Shown in pieces: positions 43,666-54,894 of a DNA stretch of 64,000 nt; within the stretch, counting starts at the first letter, position 1; each line of letters starts with the position of its first letter. The stretch is from Sphingobium chungbukense (GTDB lineage: Bacteria > Pseudomonadota > Alphaproteobacteria > Sphingomonadales > Sphingomonadaceae), in contig NZ_LBIC01000005.1 of the NCBI RefSeq assembly GCF_001005725.1, positions 50,001 through 114,000 of the forward strand. Direction: 5' to 3'. The translations under genes were made by a program, and so were the position numbers. The notes below the pieces were generated by a model, which made no database searches, was not told the DNA's origin, and was given only the letters and a program-made list of their open reading frames with translations.

Positions 43666-46460
43666 GTCTCTCGCCTTTCCTTCTCCTGCTGTCCGGCGCG
43701 GGCGATCCGCCCTTCGACAACCTCGTAGAAATCCTCGACCTTGAGAGGTTTGGAGATATAGTCGTCCATCCCCGCCTCCAGGCAGCGCTCGCGGTCGCCG
43801 CGCATCGCATGGGCGGTCATCGCGACGATCGGGATATGATCGCCTGTCGACCGCTCGCGCGCACGAATGGCGGCGGTGGCCTGGAAGCCGTCCATCTCCG
43901 GCATCTGCACGTCCATGAGTACCACGTCGAAGCGGTTCCGGTTCACGGCCTCCACCGCTTGCGCGCCGTCGCCGACGATCTGCACCCTATGTCCACGCTT
44001 TTCCAGCAACCGCTGCGCGAGGCGCTGGTTCACGGCATTGTCCTCCGCCACCAATATGTGGAGCGAGGGCCTGTCCTCCGGCACCGGTTCGGCCTCGCCG
44101 CTTTCCTCGACCACCGTGACTTTCAGCACGGCCAGAATGGCCTCCAGCAGTTCGGACTGGCGCACGGGTTTCAGCAGGAAGGCGGAAATGCCAGTTGCCT
44201 CGGTACGGCGGGCCATTTCGTCCTTTTGTGCCGAAGAGAGCATGATGACGGCCGGCTGCTCTGCGCCATTGCGGCGCACGATCGCCCGCGCGACCGCAAA
44301 GCCGTCCATGTTCGGCATCATCATGTCCAGCAGCACGAGCCGGAAGGGGCGGCCGATGCCGACCGCATTCTTAAGCGCCGCGAGCGCTTTTGGGCCGCTG
44401 TCGACCGCCAGCGGCTTCATGCCCCAGCCTCGGATCATCTCGTCCAGGATGCGGCGGTTGGTGTCGTTATCGTCGACCACCAGCACCGCCAGATCGCGCA
44501 GCGATGGCTGTTCGATAGACCGGCCGGCCGGTTCGACCCGCGACAGGACGAAGGGGATGGTGAAATGGAAGATGCTGCCGCGTCCGACTTCGCTCGACAG
44601 TTCCAGCCGCCCGCCCATCAACTGCACCAATTGCGAGGCGATGGTGAGCCCAAGCCCCGTGCCGCCGAAGCGGCGGGTGAAGGATGCGTCGGCCTGCGAG
44701 AAAGCCTCGAAGATCAGCCTTTGCTTTGCCGGCGCGATGCCTGGGCCGGTATCGCTGACCGCGATGCGCAGGCGCGCCCGGTCCGGTGCTCCCTGACCTT
44801 CGACCGGCGCGTCGACGCTGACGTCCAGCACTACCTCACCCTTGTCGGTGAAGCGCAGCGCATTGCCGACAAGATTGATGATGACCTGGCGCAGCCGGTG
44901 CGGATCGCCCTCCAGCCCATCGGGCACATCGAGCGCGACATGGCAAGCCAGCTCGATCCCCTTTTCGGTCGCGCGCCCGGCAAAGGCCTGCAACGTGTCG
45001 GCCAGCTCCTCGCGAATGCTGAAGGCGACATGTTCCAGTTCCAGACGGCCCGCCTCGATCTTCGAGAAATCGAGAATGTCGTCGATGAGGTGGAGCAGCG
45101 CGTCGGCCGATTGCGTCACCATATAGAGATATTCGCGCTGCGAAGCGGTGAGCGGCGTGTCGCTCAGCAATTCGGCGGCGCCGATCACGCCGTTCATCGG
45201 CGTGCGGATCTCATGGCTCATATTGGCGAGAAACTGGCTCTTGGCGCGGGTCGCTTCCTCCGCCTTGTCCTTTGCGGCGCGCAGTTCGATCTCGGAGGAT
45301 TCGAGCTGCATCGTCCGTTCCTCCAGCCGGACATTGAGGCCGCGCAGTTCGGCGGTGCGTTGGGCCACCACCTGCTCGATGCGGGTGCGCTGGTTGGCGA
45401 GGGAGATGAGATAGATGAGCAGGATCAGGCTGATGCCCATCCCGCCTGCCAGCGCGATCAGGGGCGTGGCGATGCCCCGCTTGCGGCCGTAAGCGGGCGT
45501 GGCTGCGCTGTAGATCGTGAGGACGCTGTTGCCGATCACGAGCGAGCTGCTGTGGAAAATCTCCGCCGTCATGGTCGGGGGGGCGGCGGACCTGGTCCGT
45601 TCGCCCGATGCGAGGACCGACAGCAGGACGCGCTGCGATGGTGGAGCGGCGGAATCGAGCAGATAAAGGTCGACCCCCTTGCGCGGCATCAGATCGATGG
45701 CGTTCTGGATCACGTCGCCGATCCGCAGCACGACGACCACGAAGCCCTTGAGATGCGTGCGCCGCTGGTCGACGGTCATGGCGTCCGCATTGCCATCATA
45801 GACCGGCGCGAACACGGCGATGCGGGGATCATCGTCCATCATCTGCGGCAGGCGGACATGGGCCGCCGCGTTGATCTCCCCACTGTCGCGAGCCGCCAAC
45901 AAAGCGGAACGGGCAAAGGGGTCCGACCCCCAGTCGAAGCCCAATATTCCGCCAGCATCCCCGAGCGAGGATTGCGCATAGAAGATCGGGAAATAGTCCG
46001 AACCGGGCGGTGCCGGGACGGCGGCGTCGTGCCGGTCGACCCGGGTGAAGCGGAAATCCTTGCCGAGTTCGGTTGCCCCCCTGGTCTCCCAGGCCCTGCG
46101 CTCCATGCCGGAGACATGGGGAACCCATTGGACGGTATCGAGGCTGGACAGACCCGTCAGATAGACACGCGTGAAGGCGTCGAATTCGCTGCGGCTGACG
46201 GCATCCGATCCCAAATAATAGCCCAGTAGCGCCTTTATCACGCTGGTTTCGGAGGAAAATTGCCGTTTTATCCCTTCCGCGCGCTGCTCCGCTTCCAAAG
46301 TGAATTCCGTCTCGATCGATCGGCCCTGCTCGGCCGAAAGCCAGCGCCAGGCCCCCACCGTCAGGCACATGCTGACGATCCCGACAAGGATGGCGAACCA
46401 ATAGGGGCGACTGCGGGCGAGCCAGCCTTTGGCGTCGGGGGGGAGGTTCGGTCTCGTCAT
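43662..46460 (-). CDS. CHASE-domain hybrid sensor histidine kinase with two receiver domains
   Basis: About 932 residues in the order: TM1 (21-41), extracytoplasmic CHASE1-type sensor (about 50-270, with [14 protein letters not shown] and [11 protein letters not shown]), TM2 (330-354), coiled coil, and HisKA with H416 in [12 protein letters not shown]. HATPase ([23 protein letters not shown]), REC1 (D712 in LVLLDMMMP) and REC2 (D850 in VVLMDVQMP) complete it. All catalytic residues are present. CHASE domains sense small ligands outside the membrane. ATG 46460 overlaps the stop of the Sel1 gene (ATGA); the longer open frame to 46622 is antisense-like and unsupported. It should feed the neighbouring HPt. 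Confidence 0.93.
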   Translation of the reverse strand: MTRPNLPPDAKGWLARSRPYWFAILVGIVSMCLTVGAWRWLSAEQGRSIETEFTLEAEQRAEGIKRQFSSETSVIKALLGYYLGSDAVSRSEFDAFTRVYLTGLSSLDTVQWVPHVSGMERRAWETRGATELGKDFRFTRVDRHDAAVPAPPGSDYFPIFYAQSSLGDAGGILGFDWGSDPFARSALLAARDSGEINAAAHVRLPQMMDDDPRIAVFAPVYDGNADAMTVDQRRTHLKGFVVVVLRIGDVIQNAIDLMPRKGVDLYLLDSAAPPSQRVLLSVLASGERTRSAAPPTMTAEIFHSSSLVIGNSVLTIYSAATPAYGRKRGIATPLIALAGGMGISLILLIYLISLANQRTRIEQVVAQRTAELRGLNVRLEERTMQLESSEIELRAAKDKAEEATRAKSQFLANMSHEIRTPMNGVIGAAELLSDTPLTASQREYLYMVTQSADALLHLIDDILDFSKIEAGRLELEHVAFSIREELADTLQAFAGRATEKGIELACHVALDVPDGLEGDPHRLRQVIINLVGNALRFTDKGEVVLDVSVDAPVEGQGAPDRARLRIAVSDTGPGIAPAKQRLIFEAFSQADASFTRRFGGTGLGLTIASQLVQLMGGRLELSSEVGRGSIFHFTIPFVLSRVEPAGRSIEQPSLRDLAVLVVDDNDTNRRILDEMIRGWGMKPLAVDSGPKALAALKNAVGIGRPFRLVLLDMMMPNMDGFAVARAIVRRNGAEQPAVIMLSSAQKDEMARRTEATGISAFLLKPVRQSELLEAILAVLKVTVVEESGEAEPVPEDRPSLHILVAEDNAVNQRLAQRLLEKRGHRVQIVGDGAQAVEAVNRNRFDVVLMDVQMPEMDGFQATAAIRARERSTGDHIPIVAMTAHAMRGDRERCLEAGMDDYISKPLKVEDFYEVVEGRIARAGQQEKERRET

Positions 46461-47251
46461 GGCTGGCCGGTCCTTGCGGGAACGGGTTGCCATTCGCGGG
46501 CAAGGCGTTGGCCCTCCGCGACCTGTGCCGGCGACATGCCGCGCGACAGGCGGTCCAGCAATTGGGTCGCCTTTGTGCGCACGCGCTCGGTCCGGCCGTT
46601 GGTCTGGGCAAGCTGTAGCCATTTATAGGCAGTCACCTTGTCCTGGCTGACGCCTCGGCCCGTCGCGTAGATATCGCCCAACTCGACTTGCGCGTCCGGA
46701 TTGCCCTGCGCGGCGGCGCGTTCGAACCAGTAGGCGGCTTTGGGCTTGCTCTCACGAAGGCCCCGACCGATCATGTACAGGACCGCCAGAGTGAATTGCG
46801 CGCCGACATGGCCCTGCTCGGCGGCGCGAGTGTACCATCGCGCCGCTTCCACCAGATCCTGGTCCACGCCCCATTCGCGCAAATAGATTTCGCCGAGATT
46901 ATATTGGGCGTCCGCGAAACCCAGGGCGGCGGCGCGGCGTAGCAGCTTCAGCGCTTCGGGATAGTTTTTGCCGGTGCCGCGGCCGGTAAGATACATGCGG
47001 CCGAGATTGGTCTGCGCGCGCGGGTCGCCCTGATCGGCGAGGCTTTGATAGAGGCGCAGCGCGGTTGTATAGTCGCCCCGTCGATAGGCGGCGGTGGCAT
47101 CCTCGAACGGGCCAGCGTGGCAGGGGGCGGACAGAAGGAAAATACCCGCCAACAGGGTTTTCCGGACACAAAGGAGGAGCGTTGCGGTTGATATGCCCGC
47201 AGCACCTGACCCCTGCACGAAGGGCCTAGATGAAATGCCCAAGCCCCGCAT
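46457..47251 (-). CDS. Sel1-repeat secreted or membrane-anchored protein
   Basis: A 264-residue protein with a hydrophobic leader ([15 protein letters not shown], residues about 33-47). About five Sel1/TPR-like repeats follow, for example [40 protein letters not shown] and [20 protein letters not shown]. Such alpha-solenoids mediate protein contacts in the periplasm. It heads the operon of the hybrid kinase, HPt and REC-GDH and could be a periplasmic partner of the CHASE sensor (inference). ATG 47251 follows GAGAGG; a later GTG before the leader is a possible alternative. Confidence 0.82.
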   Translation of the reverse strand: MRGLGISSRPFVQGSGAAGISTATLLLCVRKTLLAGIFLLSAPCHAGPFEDATAAYRRGDYTTALRLYQSLADQGDPRAQTNLGRMYLTGRGTGKNYPEALKLLRRAAALGFADAQYNLGEIYLREWGVDQDLVEAARWYTRAAEQGHVGAQFTLAVLYMIGRGLRESKPKAAYWFERAAAQGNPDAQVELGDIYATGRGVSQDKVTAYKWLQLAQTNGRTERVRTKATQLLDRLSRGMSPAQVAEGQRLAREWQPVPARTGQP

Positions 47252-47524
47252 GGCGGCACCTCTCCGGCATATTATGCCGGGCCGAACACTGTGTTTGACG
47301 GCCAGGGACCATGGTAACTCAGCCCGCCGCGAAAAGCGCGCTGTTTTTCGGGGGAAAACGCCTTCTGAACGAGATGGGCATGCACATCAAAACGGGACGC
47401 TGGGGGGCGGGCGGGAAAGGCCGGCGGGACAGCGTGCCGGGCATGATGTATGGGCGGGCAGCGCGACGATTGCGAAGCCTTATATGTCGGATATCTCCGG
47501 AAACGACAGTGCCTCCCGGCGCGT

Positions 47525-47989
47525 TCAGAGGGGCAGGGCGGTCCGATACACGACCGGCCGCAACGCAAAACTGGTGGTGACCTGGGCGACACCGCGGATT
47601 TTGGTGAGCTTGTGACGGAGGAAGTCCTCAAACAGATTGAGGGACTCGACGAGTATCCTCAGCTGATAGTCGGCGTCGCCGGTCATCAGATAACATTCCA
47701 TGACCTCCGGAAAGCCGTCGACGGCTTTTTCGAACGCAGCCAGATGGCGGTCATCCTGTTGATCGAGTCGGACGCGAACGAAGGCGGTCACCGTTAAGCC
47801 GACCGCCGCCGGATCAACGAGCGCGGCATAATGCGAGATGACGCCGGCACTTTCGAGTTGACGCAAGCGCCTGAGGCAGGGGGAGGGCGACAAGCCGACA
47901 AGGTCCGACAGGTCCTGATTGGTGATGCGGCCATTGGCCTGCAAAGCCCGAAGCAGCTTCCGGTCGATTTCATCCAAACTCGGCATCAT
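47525..47989 (-). CDS. Lrp/AsnC-family transcriptional regulator
   Basis: A 154-residue protein: helix-turn-helix (DEIDRKLLRALQANGRITNQDLSDLVGLSPSPCLRRL) and an AsnC effector-binding domain (residues about 65-150; GDADYQLRILVESLNLFEDF). The family senses amino acids and often controls a divergent catabolic gene. Here the divergent neighbour is a 2-oxo-acid dehydrogenase E1/E2 operon 131 bases away, consistent with amino-acid-derived 2-oxo acids as substrates. The convergent gap 47252-47524 beyond it shows nothing clear. Confidence 0.9.
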   Translation of the reverse strand: MMPSLDEIDRKLLRALQANGRITNQDLSDLVGLSPSPCLRRLRQLESAGVISHYAALVDPAAVGLTVTAFVRVRLDQQDDRHLAAFEKAVDGFPEVMECYLMTGDADYQLRILVESLNLFEDFLRHKLTKIRGVAQVTTSFALRPVVYRTALPL

Positions 47990-48120
47990 TGAAACATCCT
48001 GCGATCAAATCATCTGGATATGAAAGAATCTGCCAATCCTGTCGCATTCATCGGCTGATTTCGCAAGGACCTGCGTGGAGGATTCCGGTTAAGCTGACCT
48101 CCAGCTGAAAGGAACCACCC

Positions 48121-50472
48121 ATGACCATCGCCCTGTCGAACGATCGACAAGATATCGTTGATGCGCTGGAAGCGATCGATCGACGCTTGCTGTGGCTGGC
48201 TTCCTGGACAGTGCATAATGCGAACCATATTCGTCCCAAGCGCGATGGCCTGAAGGTGGGCGGCCATCAGGCAAGTTGCGCGTCCATGACGGCCATCATG
48301 GCGGCGCTTTATTTTTACGCCCTTGGCCCGAATGACAAAGTGGCCGTGAAGCCCCATGCCGGCCCGGTGCTCCACGCCATTCATTATCTGTTGGGAAACC
48401 AGAGCCTGGATCATCTCCAGCGCTTTCGCGGCCTGGGCGGCGTGCAAAGCTATCCCAGTCGCACAAAGGACAGGATTCCGGTCGATTTTTCGACGGGATC
48501 GGTTGGGTTGGGCGTCGCCATCACCGCCTTCTCCTCGCTGGTCCAGGATTATCTTGTCGCCCATGGCCAGGTCCGCGAGGAAGATGCTGGCCGCATGATC
48601 GCCTTGATGGGCGATGCGGAGCTTGACGAAGGCAATATCTACGAGTGCCTGATCGAAGGCTATAAGCACGACCTTCGTAACTGCTGGTGGATCGTGGACT
48701 ATAACCGCCAGTCGCTCGATGCCACGACGGCGGATCGGATGTTCCGCCGGTTTGACGATATTTTCGAGACATGTGGATGGCGTGTCCTCACGCTCAAATA
48801 TGGCAAGCTGCAACGTGCGGCATTTCAGAGGCCGGGCGGAAAGTCGCTTCAGGAATGGATCGACAACTGCCCGAATGCGGAATTCGCCGCTCTGACATAT
48901 CAGGGCGGCGCCGCCTGGCGTCAGCGCCTTGTGGACGACATCGGCAGCAAGCCGCATGTCGCGAAGCTGCTCGACAGCTTCGACGATCAGGGGCTGGCGG
49001 CTCTGATGACCAATCTTGGCGGGCATTGCATCGAGACGCTGATGGACGCGTTCGACAGCGCCACCGACGATCGGCCGACCCTGTTCATAGCCTATACGGT
49101 CAAAGGTTATGGCACGCCTCTCGCCGGTCATAAGGACAATCATTCCGGCATGATGAACAATGCCCAAATGGACATGTTTCGATCGTCCATGGGCATTGCA
49201 GAGGGTGAGGAATGGGAGCCTTGGGCTGGCCAGGGCGATAATGTGGCAGCGCAGCTCAAGGCGTTCATCGCCCGATCGCGCTTCGTTTCCAAGCCGCCGG
49301 AGCCGACCGCGGGGGCCGTGCCCGTTCCTGCCATCCCTGTTCCCGAAGGCGCGGACCAGTCGACGCAGGCTGCTTTCGGCCGGATATTGCTCGATCTCGC
49401 CAAATCGGGCGAGCAACTGGCCGACCGCATTGTCACGACGGCTCCGGACGTGACCCAGACGACCAATCTGGGCGCATTCGTCAATCAGCGCGGGATCTTT
49501 CGCCGGCAAGAACTGGCCGACGTTTTCCAGAAGGCCAAAATCCCGTCCGCGCAAAAATGGGCGCAGCATGCGGCTGGTCAGCATATCGAGCTGGGCATCG
49601 CGGAGAATAATTTCTTCCTCCTGCTCGCCTCGCTTGGATTGGCGGCGCCTCATTTCGGTACGCGCCTCATTCCCGTGGGCACCGTCTATGATCCGTTCGT
49701 TTCGCGTGGTCTCGATGCGCTGAACTATGGTTGCTATCAGGACTCACGCTTCCTGCTTGTCGGGACGCCGTCGGGCATGACGCTGGCGGCCGAGGGCGGC
49801 GCGCATCAGTCGATCAATACGCCGCTGATCGGCATGGGACAGCCCAATCTCGCTTATTTCGATCCGGCATTTGCCGACGAACTCGCCCTGATGATGCGTT
49901 GGGCCTTCGAGCATATGCAGCGCCCTGACGGCTCCTCCGTATACCTTCGGCTTTCGACGCGTTCGATCCAGCAGGTCGAGCGCGAGGACGATGCGTGGCA
50001 GGCAGACGCGCTGCAAGGTGGCTATTGGCTTCGCAAGCCGGCGGCGGGCGCCGAGGCCGCCATCGTCTTCAGCGGGGTGGTCGCACCCGAGGCACTGGCC
50101 GCTTGGGAACAATTGGCCGACGACATTCCGGGGATCGGCCTGCTCAACGTGACGTCGCCCGATCTGCTGCATCGTGGCTGGTCGGCGCGATGCGCAGCCC
50201 GCTGGTCGGGTGGCGCAAGCCAGCCCTGCCATGCCGAGAAGCTGTTGTCCGCGCTGGCGCCGGGTGCGGGCCTGATCACCGTTCTGGATGGCTCGCCTTC
50301 TGCGCTTTCCTGGCTCGGCGGTGTACTTGGCATGCGGGTCAGTCCGCTGGGAACCGACCGTTTTGGTCAGACCGGAGATCTACCTGACCTGTACCGTACA
50401 TACAGGCTGGATGCCGACGCGATCGTGGAGGCTGCCGCCGAACTCTTTTTGAGGAACTCAGATGGCAATTGA
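48121..50472 (+). CDS. AceE-like 2-oxo acid dehydrogenase E1 (transketolase fold)
   Basis: A 783-residue thiamine-diphosphate enzyme of the homodimeric type. [24 protein letters not shown] near the N-terminus is the AceE signature; the ThDP-Mg motif is GDAELDEGN with VDYNRQ. The pyrimidine-domain [14 protein letters not shown] and RLSTRSI segments are in the second half. It is shorter than AceE (about 890) and divergent in the C-terminal third. It would decarboxylate a 2-oxo acid and pass the acyl group to a lipoyl E2. The E2 gene overlaps its 3' end by 11 bases. Substrate (pyruvate or a branched-chain/aromatic 2-oxo acid) is undetermined. Confidence 0.85.
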   Translation: MTIALSNDRQDIVDALEAIDRRLLWLASWTVHNANHIRPKRDGLKVGGHQASCASMTAIMAALYFYALGPNDKVAVKPHAGPVLHAIHYLLGNQSLDHLQRFRGLGGVQSYPSRTKDRIPVDFSTGSVGLGVAITAFSSLVQDYLVAHGQVREEDAGRMIALMGDAELDEGNIYECLIEGYKHDLRNCWWIVDYNRQSLDATTADRMFRRFDDIFETCGWRVLTLKYGKLQRAAFQRPGGKSLQEWIDNCPNAEFAALTYQGGAAWRQRLVDDIGSKPHVAKLLDSFDDQGLAALMTNLGGHCIETLMDAFDSATDDRPTLFIAYTVKGYGTPLAGHKDNHSGMMNNAQMDMFRSSMGIAEGEEWEPWAGQGDNVAAQLKAFIARSRFVSKPPEPTAGAVPVPAIPVPEGADQSTQAAFGRILLDLAKSGEQLADRIVTTAPDVTQTTNLGAFVNQRGIFRRQELADVFQKAKIPSAQKWAQHAAGQHIELGIAENNFFLLLASLGLAAPHFGTRLIPVGTVYDPFVSRGLDALNYGCYQDSRFLLVGTPSGMTLAAEGGAHQSINTPLIGMGQPNLAYFDPAFADELALMMRWAFEHMQRPDGSSVYLRLSTRSIQQVEREDDAWQADALQGGYWLRKPAAGAEAAIVFSGVVAPEALAAWEQLADDIPGIGLLNVTSPDLLHRGWSARCAARWSGGASQPCHAEKLLSALAPGAGLITVLDGSPSALSWLGGVLGMRVSPLGTDRFGQTGDLPDLYRTYRLDADAIVEAAAELFLRNSDGN

Positions 50473-51751
50473 ACTCAGGATGCCGGCGCTGTCGCCGACG
50501 ATGGAGAAAGGCAATCTGGCGAAGTGGCTGGTGTCTGAGGGCGATAGCATCAAGCCGGGCGATCTCATTGCCGAGATCGAGACCGACAAGGCGACGATGG
50601 AGTTGGAAGCCGTCGATGAGGGCCGCATAACCACTCTCGTCATTGCGGCGGGGACGGATGATGTCGCCGTCGGAACGGTGATTGCTCTGCTCGCCGCCGC
50701 CGATGAACGCGCCGATACGGCGACCGTTGTCCAAGCGATGGACGAGGACGCGGCGCCCGTTGATCCCGAACCGATCCCGGTGCCGATGGGGGAGGGCGTC
50801 TTGCTCGTCGACGCGCCGCCGTCCGTGAGCGCGTCCCCCAGGCGTCCGTCGCCATCGGGCCGCCTCAAGGTCAGTCCATTGGCACAACGCATCGCTGATG
50901 CGAAGGGTATGGATCTTGAAGGCATCGTCGGATCGGGCCCCAACGGCAGGATCGTCCGGGCCGACCTTCCTGTTGCGCCGCTGGTCGTCCCTGCCCCCTC
51001 ATCGCTGCGCCCGGGCGGCGCTGCGGACGCAGGGACGGGCATCGTGCCGCCCCCTGCGGGCGTGCCCGTCGAAACCGTCAAGCTGAGCGCGATGCGGCGG
51101 ACGATCGCGCGCCGGCTGACCGAGGCGAAGCGGACGATCCCTCATTTCTATCTCACCGTCCGATGCAACATCGATCCACTCCTCAGGCTGCGTGAGGAAC
51201 TCAACGCCGGCCTTGCAGCCCGGGGGATCAAATTGAGCGTCAACGATTTGCTCATGAAGGCGATGGCGTTGGCGCTCGTCGAGGTGCCCGACGCGAATGT
51301 GCAATATGGGGGCGACGACCTCCATCGCTTCGGCCGGGTCGACATTGCGATGGCGGTCGCGATCGACGGCGGCCTCATCACCCCGGTCATTCGAGATGTG
51401 TCCGCATTGTCGCTGTCCGCGATCGCCCAGGCGAGCAAGGGGCTCGCGGTCAAGGCGCGTGCGGGCCATCTCCAACCCGAGGACTATCAGGGAGGAACCG
51501 CTTCAATCTCCAATCTCGGCATGTTCGGCATCGATGAGATGTTTCCTGTGATCAATCCACCCCAGGCGCTGATTCTGGGGATCGGCGCCGCTGTCGAACA
51601 ACCATGGAAGGTCGATGGGGAACTGGCGCTCGCGACCGTCGTCGCGGCCACGGGCAGCTTCGATCATCGCGCCATCGACGGTGCCATCGCAGCCCGGTTC
51701 ATAGCCGCGTTTCGAACCTTCGTCGAAACCCCGATGCTTGTCATGAGCTGA
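50462..51751 (+). CDS. Dihydrolipoamide acyltransferase E2
   Basis: A 429-residue E2 with one lipoyl domain (K43 in [17 protein letters not shown]), a Pro/Ala-rich linker, a peripheral-subunit-binding domain ([19 protein letters not shown]) and a catalytic domain ending with H-x-x-x-D-G (FDHRAIDG). It accepts the acyl group from E1 and transfers it to CoA. It has one rather than several lipoyl domains. No E3 (dihydrolipoamide dehydrogenase) gene is in the window, so E3 must be shared from elsewhere. Confidence 0.92.
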   Translation: MAIELRMPALSPTMEKGNLAKWLVSEGDSIKPGDLIAEIETDKATMELEAVDEGRITTLVIAAGTDDVAVGTVIALLAAADERADTATVVQAMDEDAAPVDPEPIPVPMGEGVLLVDAPPSVSASPRRPSPSGRLKVSPLAQRIADAKGMDLEGIVGSGPNGRIVRADLPVAPLVVPAPSSLRPGGAADAGTGIVPPPAGVPVETVKLSAMRRTIARRLTEAKRTIPHFYLTVRCNIDPLLRLREELNAGLAARGIKLSVNDLLMKAMALALVEVPDANVQYGGDDLHRFGRVDIAMAVAIDGGLITPVIRDVSALSLSAIAQASKGLAVKARAGHLQPEDYQGGTASISNLGMFGIDEMFPVINPPQALILGIGAAVEQPWKVDGELALATVVAATGSFDHRAIDGAIAARFIAAFRTFVETPMLVMS

Positions 51752-51845
51752 GAGGCGAAGGGAAGAAGCTGAATCCATCGCCATTTCTGGCTCCGTCGAC
51801 TGATGCGGGTGGATGATCCGGCCCACCGGGGGGGCAAAAGCAGGA

Positions 51846-53093
51846 TCAGCCCAACGCCATCCAACCGGCCAGACTGGCGGCGGCTGCGGTCACCGCGGCG
51901 ACAAGCGGCATGGCGGCCCTGCCGCCGCCGTGACGCCATCCGATGACCACGGTCATCACCGCCTTGGCCAGCGTATTGGCCAGGACAGCGCTCCCCAGAA
52001 TGAGGCCTGCGCTACGATTGTCCAGCAGGTCGGGCGGCAGTCCAGCCATGGTCATGACCGCGGCATCGACGTCGGATATGCCGGTCAGGGTCAGAATGAC
52101 GGCCATGCCTTGCTCGCCGAAACGCGCCAGCGCCCATCGTGCGGCAAGCGACAATCCTGCTACCAGAGCCGCCAGCATGAGCGCAGGCGCAAAGCCGAGC
52201 GGATTGGAAATCTCCATGCCGTCGCCACCTTTGCCATGGCGTCGCCAGGCGATCAGGGCGAATATCACGGCAACCAGCGTCGCAGGAGCCATGGTCAGCG
52301 CCAGCGTGGGAACGGCGCGTGGGATGAGGGCGAGTGCAACGAGCTGAACCCGCACGAACATGACGATGGACGCGACCGCGATGCCCGCCGACAATATTTC
52401 CCGGGCCTCCGGTTCGTCGCGCAGGCGACGGGCATAATCCGCCGTCACGGCCGTGGAGGAGACGATGGCGCCCGTCAGGGCCACCACCAATATTCCCCGG
52501 TCGCGGCCGAAGCGTCTGGAAATGGCATAGCCTGAAAAGGACAGGCCGGTCACGAATACGACCACCATCCATATCTTGCGAGGGTTCCACGCATCAAAGG
52601 GGCCGTAGGCGGCGTCCGGCAGCAGTGGCAGGATGACGAGTGCGACCAGCAGGAAGCGGGACACGCCCTCGATTTCGCTTTCGTCCATGCCCCTGAGCAG
52701 GGCGTGCATCGATTGCCGCGCGCTCAGGATCGCAAAGGTCGCCGCGCCCGTTGCAAGACCCAGCGCGGGCGACACCCTCGTGGCACAGAAACTCGCGCCG
52801 AAGGTCAGCAGGCCGGCGAGCGTCGTTGTGGCGGACAGATTCTCCGGATGGGCGCTGCGCGCATAGCCGATCGCCAGGACAGCCACGACTCCCAGGCAGA
52901 GAGAGGCAGCGACGGTGTCGGGCGCCAATCCGCCGATACCGCCCAGCAATCCGATCAGGCCGAAGGTTCGAAAACCCGCGACCCTGTGGCCCTTGCCCAG
53001 ATCCCGCTGTGTCCAGCCGCGCTCCAGCCCCACGAGCAATCCGACCGCGATGGAGGCGATCATGGACAGATAGGGTTGGGCAATGTCGGTCAT
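51846..53093 (-). CDS. MgtC/SapB-DUF4010 integral membrane protein
   Basis: About 415 residues with an N-terminal MgtC/SapB-like segment (ASIAVGLLVGLERGWTQRD, then HRVAGFRTFGLIGLLGGIGG) and a C-terminal DUF4010 region (FAPALMLAALVAGLSLAARWA, ISDVDAAVMTMAGLPPDLL). About 11-12 helices are predicted. Function is unknown; MgtC proteins relate to Mg2+ and ATP-synthase regulation, but the DUF4010 class is uncharacterised. ATG 53093 is chosen because the upstream 34 residues are hydrophilic and unsupported. It is convergent with the E2 gene. Confidence 0.85.
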   Translation of the reverse strand: MTDIAQPYLSMIASIAVGLLVGLERGWTQRDLGKGHRVAGFRTFGLIGLLGGIGGLAPDTVAASLCLGVVAVLAIGYARSAHPENLSATTTLAGLLTFGASFCATRVSPALGLATGAATFAILSARQSMHALLRGMDESEIEGVSRFLLVALVILPLLPDAAYGPFDAWNPRKIWMVVVFVTGLSFSGYAISRRFGRDRGILVVALTGAIVSSTAVTADYARRLRDEPEAREILSAGIAVASIVMFVRVQLVALALIPRAVPTLALTMAPATLVAVIFALIAWRRHGKGGDGMEISNPLGFAPALMLAALVAGLSLAARWALARFGEQGMAVILTLTGISDVDAAVMTMAGLPPDLLDNRSAGLILGSAVLANTLAKAVMTVVIGWRHGGGRAAMPLVAAVTAAAASLAGWMALG

Positions 53094-53290
53094 GGGCTTT
53101 GCATGCCTATGCCTGCTGTCGTGACGACGGCATAGGTATAAACCACAATCAACCTTCTTGGGTGGGCACTCTTTTGCGGTCTGTCCTGTCGGCACATTTC
53201 ATGCCTGCCGCTGTGCCCCGTTCCATCGGACGCCCCCGATCGACCAGTGGCCGGCGTTGCTCTTGCGCGGCACTTGCCCCATAAGAGCAT

Positions 53291-53977
53291 ATGACAAATC
53301 CATTACATCCCGCTCCGGCCCAACTGGATAGAATCCAGCAAAATTATCTCGCCAAGGCCGAACGGAGGCTCCTGACCTGGTTTTGCGGCCGGATGCCCGC
53401 ATGGGTGACACCGGACTTGCTGACCCTGTTGGGTGTGATCGGCGCCTTCATGACCTTTGCGGGCTATGCGGCGAGCAATTACGGCTCCGCATGGCTCCTC
53501 CTCGCGATCATGGGCTATACCGTGCAATGGTTCGGTGACTCGATGGACGGGAGCCTCGCTCGCTATCGCCATATAGAGCGGCCTTCCTATGGCTATTTCA
53601 TCGATCATAGCTGCGACGGTCTGGTCGTTCTGCTGATCCTGGCGGGGATGGGTCTCAGTCCGTTCGTGACGATGGACGTCGCCATGATCGCGCTGGCGGG
53701 CTATCTGCTGCTGTCGATCCACGCCTATCTTTCCGCCCGGGTCCTTGGGGAATTCAAGCTTTCCTATCTTTCCGCCGGTCCGACCGAGCTTCGCCTGATG
53801 CTGATGACCTTGACCGCCATGATGATGCAACTGGGTTCCGGCCCCGGCCTGTTCGGGGCCTGGTCGGGATTCGACATATTCGTGGGAACGGTCGGCGCCA
53901 TTCTCATCATCCTGTTCATCATCCAGACGCTGGTCACCGGACGGCGCCTGGCCAGGATAGAGGCGGGGCAACGATAG
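53291..53977 (+). CDS. CDP-alcohol phosphatidyltransferase family protein
   Basis: A 228-residue membrane enzyme with the family motif D-x2-D-G-x2-A-R...G-x3-D-x3-D, visible as DSMDGSLARYRHIERPSYGY followed by FIDHSCD (residues about 83-109). About five or six helices. The family transfers a phosphoalcohol from CDP-diacylglycerol or CDP-alcohol to make phospholipid head groups. Which lipid is not clear from sequence. It stands alone, divergent from the MgtC gene across about 200 bases. Confidence 0.9.
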   Translation: MTNPLHPAPAQLDRIQQNYLAKAERRLLTWFCGRMPAWVTPDLLTLLGVIGAFMTFAGYAASNYGSAWLLLAIMGYTVQWFGDSMDGSLARYRHIERPSYGYFIDHSCDGLVVLLILAGMGLSPFVTMDVAMIALAGYLLLSIHAYLSARVLGEFKLSYLSAGPTELRLMLMTLTAMMMQLGSGPGLFGAWSGFDIFVGTVGAILIILFIIQTLVTGRRLARIEAGQR

Positions 53978-54075
53978 GGGCGACGTGCCGCCGGCTGCAT
54001 GCAAGCGCGAAGCGGGCTAGCCGAACATGATCCGGAACGGTTATGAACGGCCTTCCGAACTTCAGGAGCCCGACA

Positions 54076-54894
54076 ATGCCGAACCCCAGCCCATGGCAGC
54101 ATCATCGTCAGCCCGGCATCGCGGATGACATCGATTTCGAGATCAAGGGGCAGGAACTGCAATTCCTCGAAATCGAACTCGATCCGGGTGAAAGCGCGGT
54201 TGCGGAGGCAGGGGCATTGGTCTGGAAGGATGCGGTGGTCGGCATGACCACCGTTTTCGGTGACGGCAGCGGCGGCAGCGACGGCGGCTTCATGGGCAAG
54301 CTGCTGGGCGCGGGCAAGCGTCTGGTCACCGGCGAGAGCCTGTTCACGACCGTGTTCACGCATAATGGCCATGGCAAGGCGCGGGTCGCCTTCGCCTCGC
54401 CCACGCCCGGCGCGATCCTGCCCATCCGTCTCGACCAATATGGCGGCCGGCTGATCTGCCAGAAGGACAGTTTTCTGGCCGCCGCGAAGGGCGTCTCGAT
54501 CGGCGTCCATTTTCAGCAGCGGATCATGACCGGACTGTTCGGCGGCGAAGGCTTCATCATGCAGAAGCTGGAAGGCGATGGCTGGGTCTTCGTCCAGATG
54601 GGCGGAACGATCGTCGAACGCGAACTGGCGCCGGGGGAGCAATTGCATGTCGATACGGGCTGCGTCGCCGCCTACACCGATACGGTCGATTTCGATCTGG
54701 AGCGGGCGGGGGGTGTGCGAAGCATCCTGTTCGGCGGTGAAGGTCTGTTTTTCGCGCGCCTGACCGGGCCCGGCAAAGTGTGGATCCAGTCTTGCCCTTC
54801 TCCCGGCTTGCGGGTCGGATGCTGGCGGCTGCCGGAAGCCGGGGCGGACAGAATCGCGGCGAAGGCTCCGTCCTGGGCGGTTTGGGAGATCTGA
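54076..54894 (+). CDS. AIM24/TIGR00266 family protein with a 3' frameshift
   Basis: About 272 residues in the open frame. The beta-rich domain carries family segments ([39 protein letters not shown] as [24 protein letters not shown]). After VWIQS (about 54790) the usual ending [10 protein letters not shown]...[15 protein letters not shown] is present but one frame over, stopping at 54909-54911. A one-base deletion near 54788-54795 therefore replaces the last 33 residues with an unrelated tail. It may still fold, or be a sequencing error. The function of bacterial AIM24 proteins is unclear. ATG 54076 has AGGAG upstream. Confidence 0.75.
   Translation: MPNPSPWQHHRQPGIADDIDFEIKGQELQFLEIELDPGESAVAEAGALVWKDAVVGMTTVFGDGSGGSDGGFMGKLLGAGKRLVTGESLFTTVFTHNGHGKARVAFASPTPGAILPIRLDQYGGRLICQKDSFLAAAKGVSIGVHFQQRIMTGLFGGEGFIMQKLEGDGWVFVQMGGTIVERELAPGEQLHVDTGCVAAYTDTVDFDLERAGGVRSILFGGEGLFFARLTGPGKVWIQSCPSPGLRVGCWRLPEAGADRIAAKAPSWAVWEI

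Noticed and set aside
43809..46229. 806-residue plus-strand frame antisense to the hybrid kinase
   Set aside because: Shadow frame; the minus strand holds complete kinase and receiver motifs.
48010..49653. 547-residue minus-strand frame antisense to the E1 gene
   Set aside because: Shadow of the AceE-like gene, which carries the thiamine-diphosphate motifs on the plus strand.
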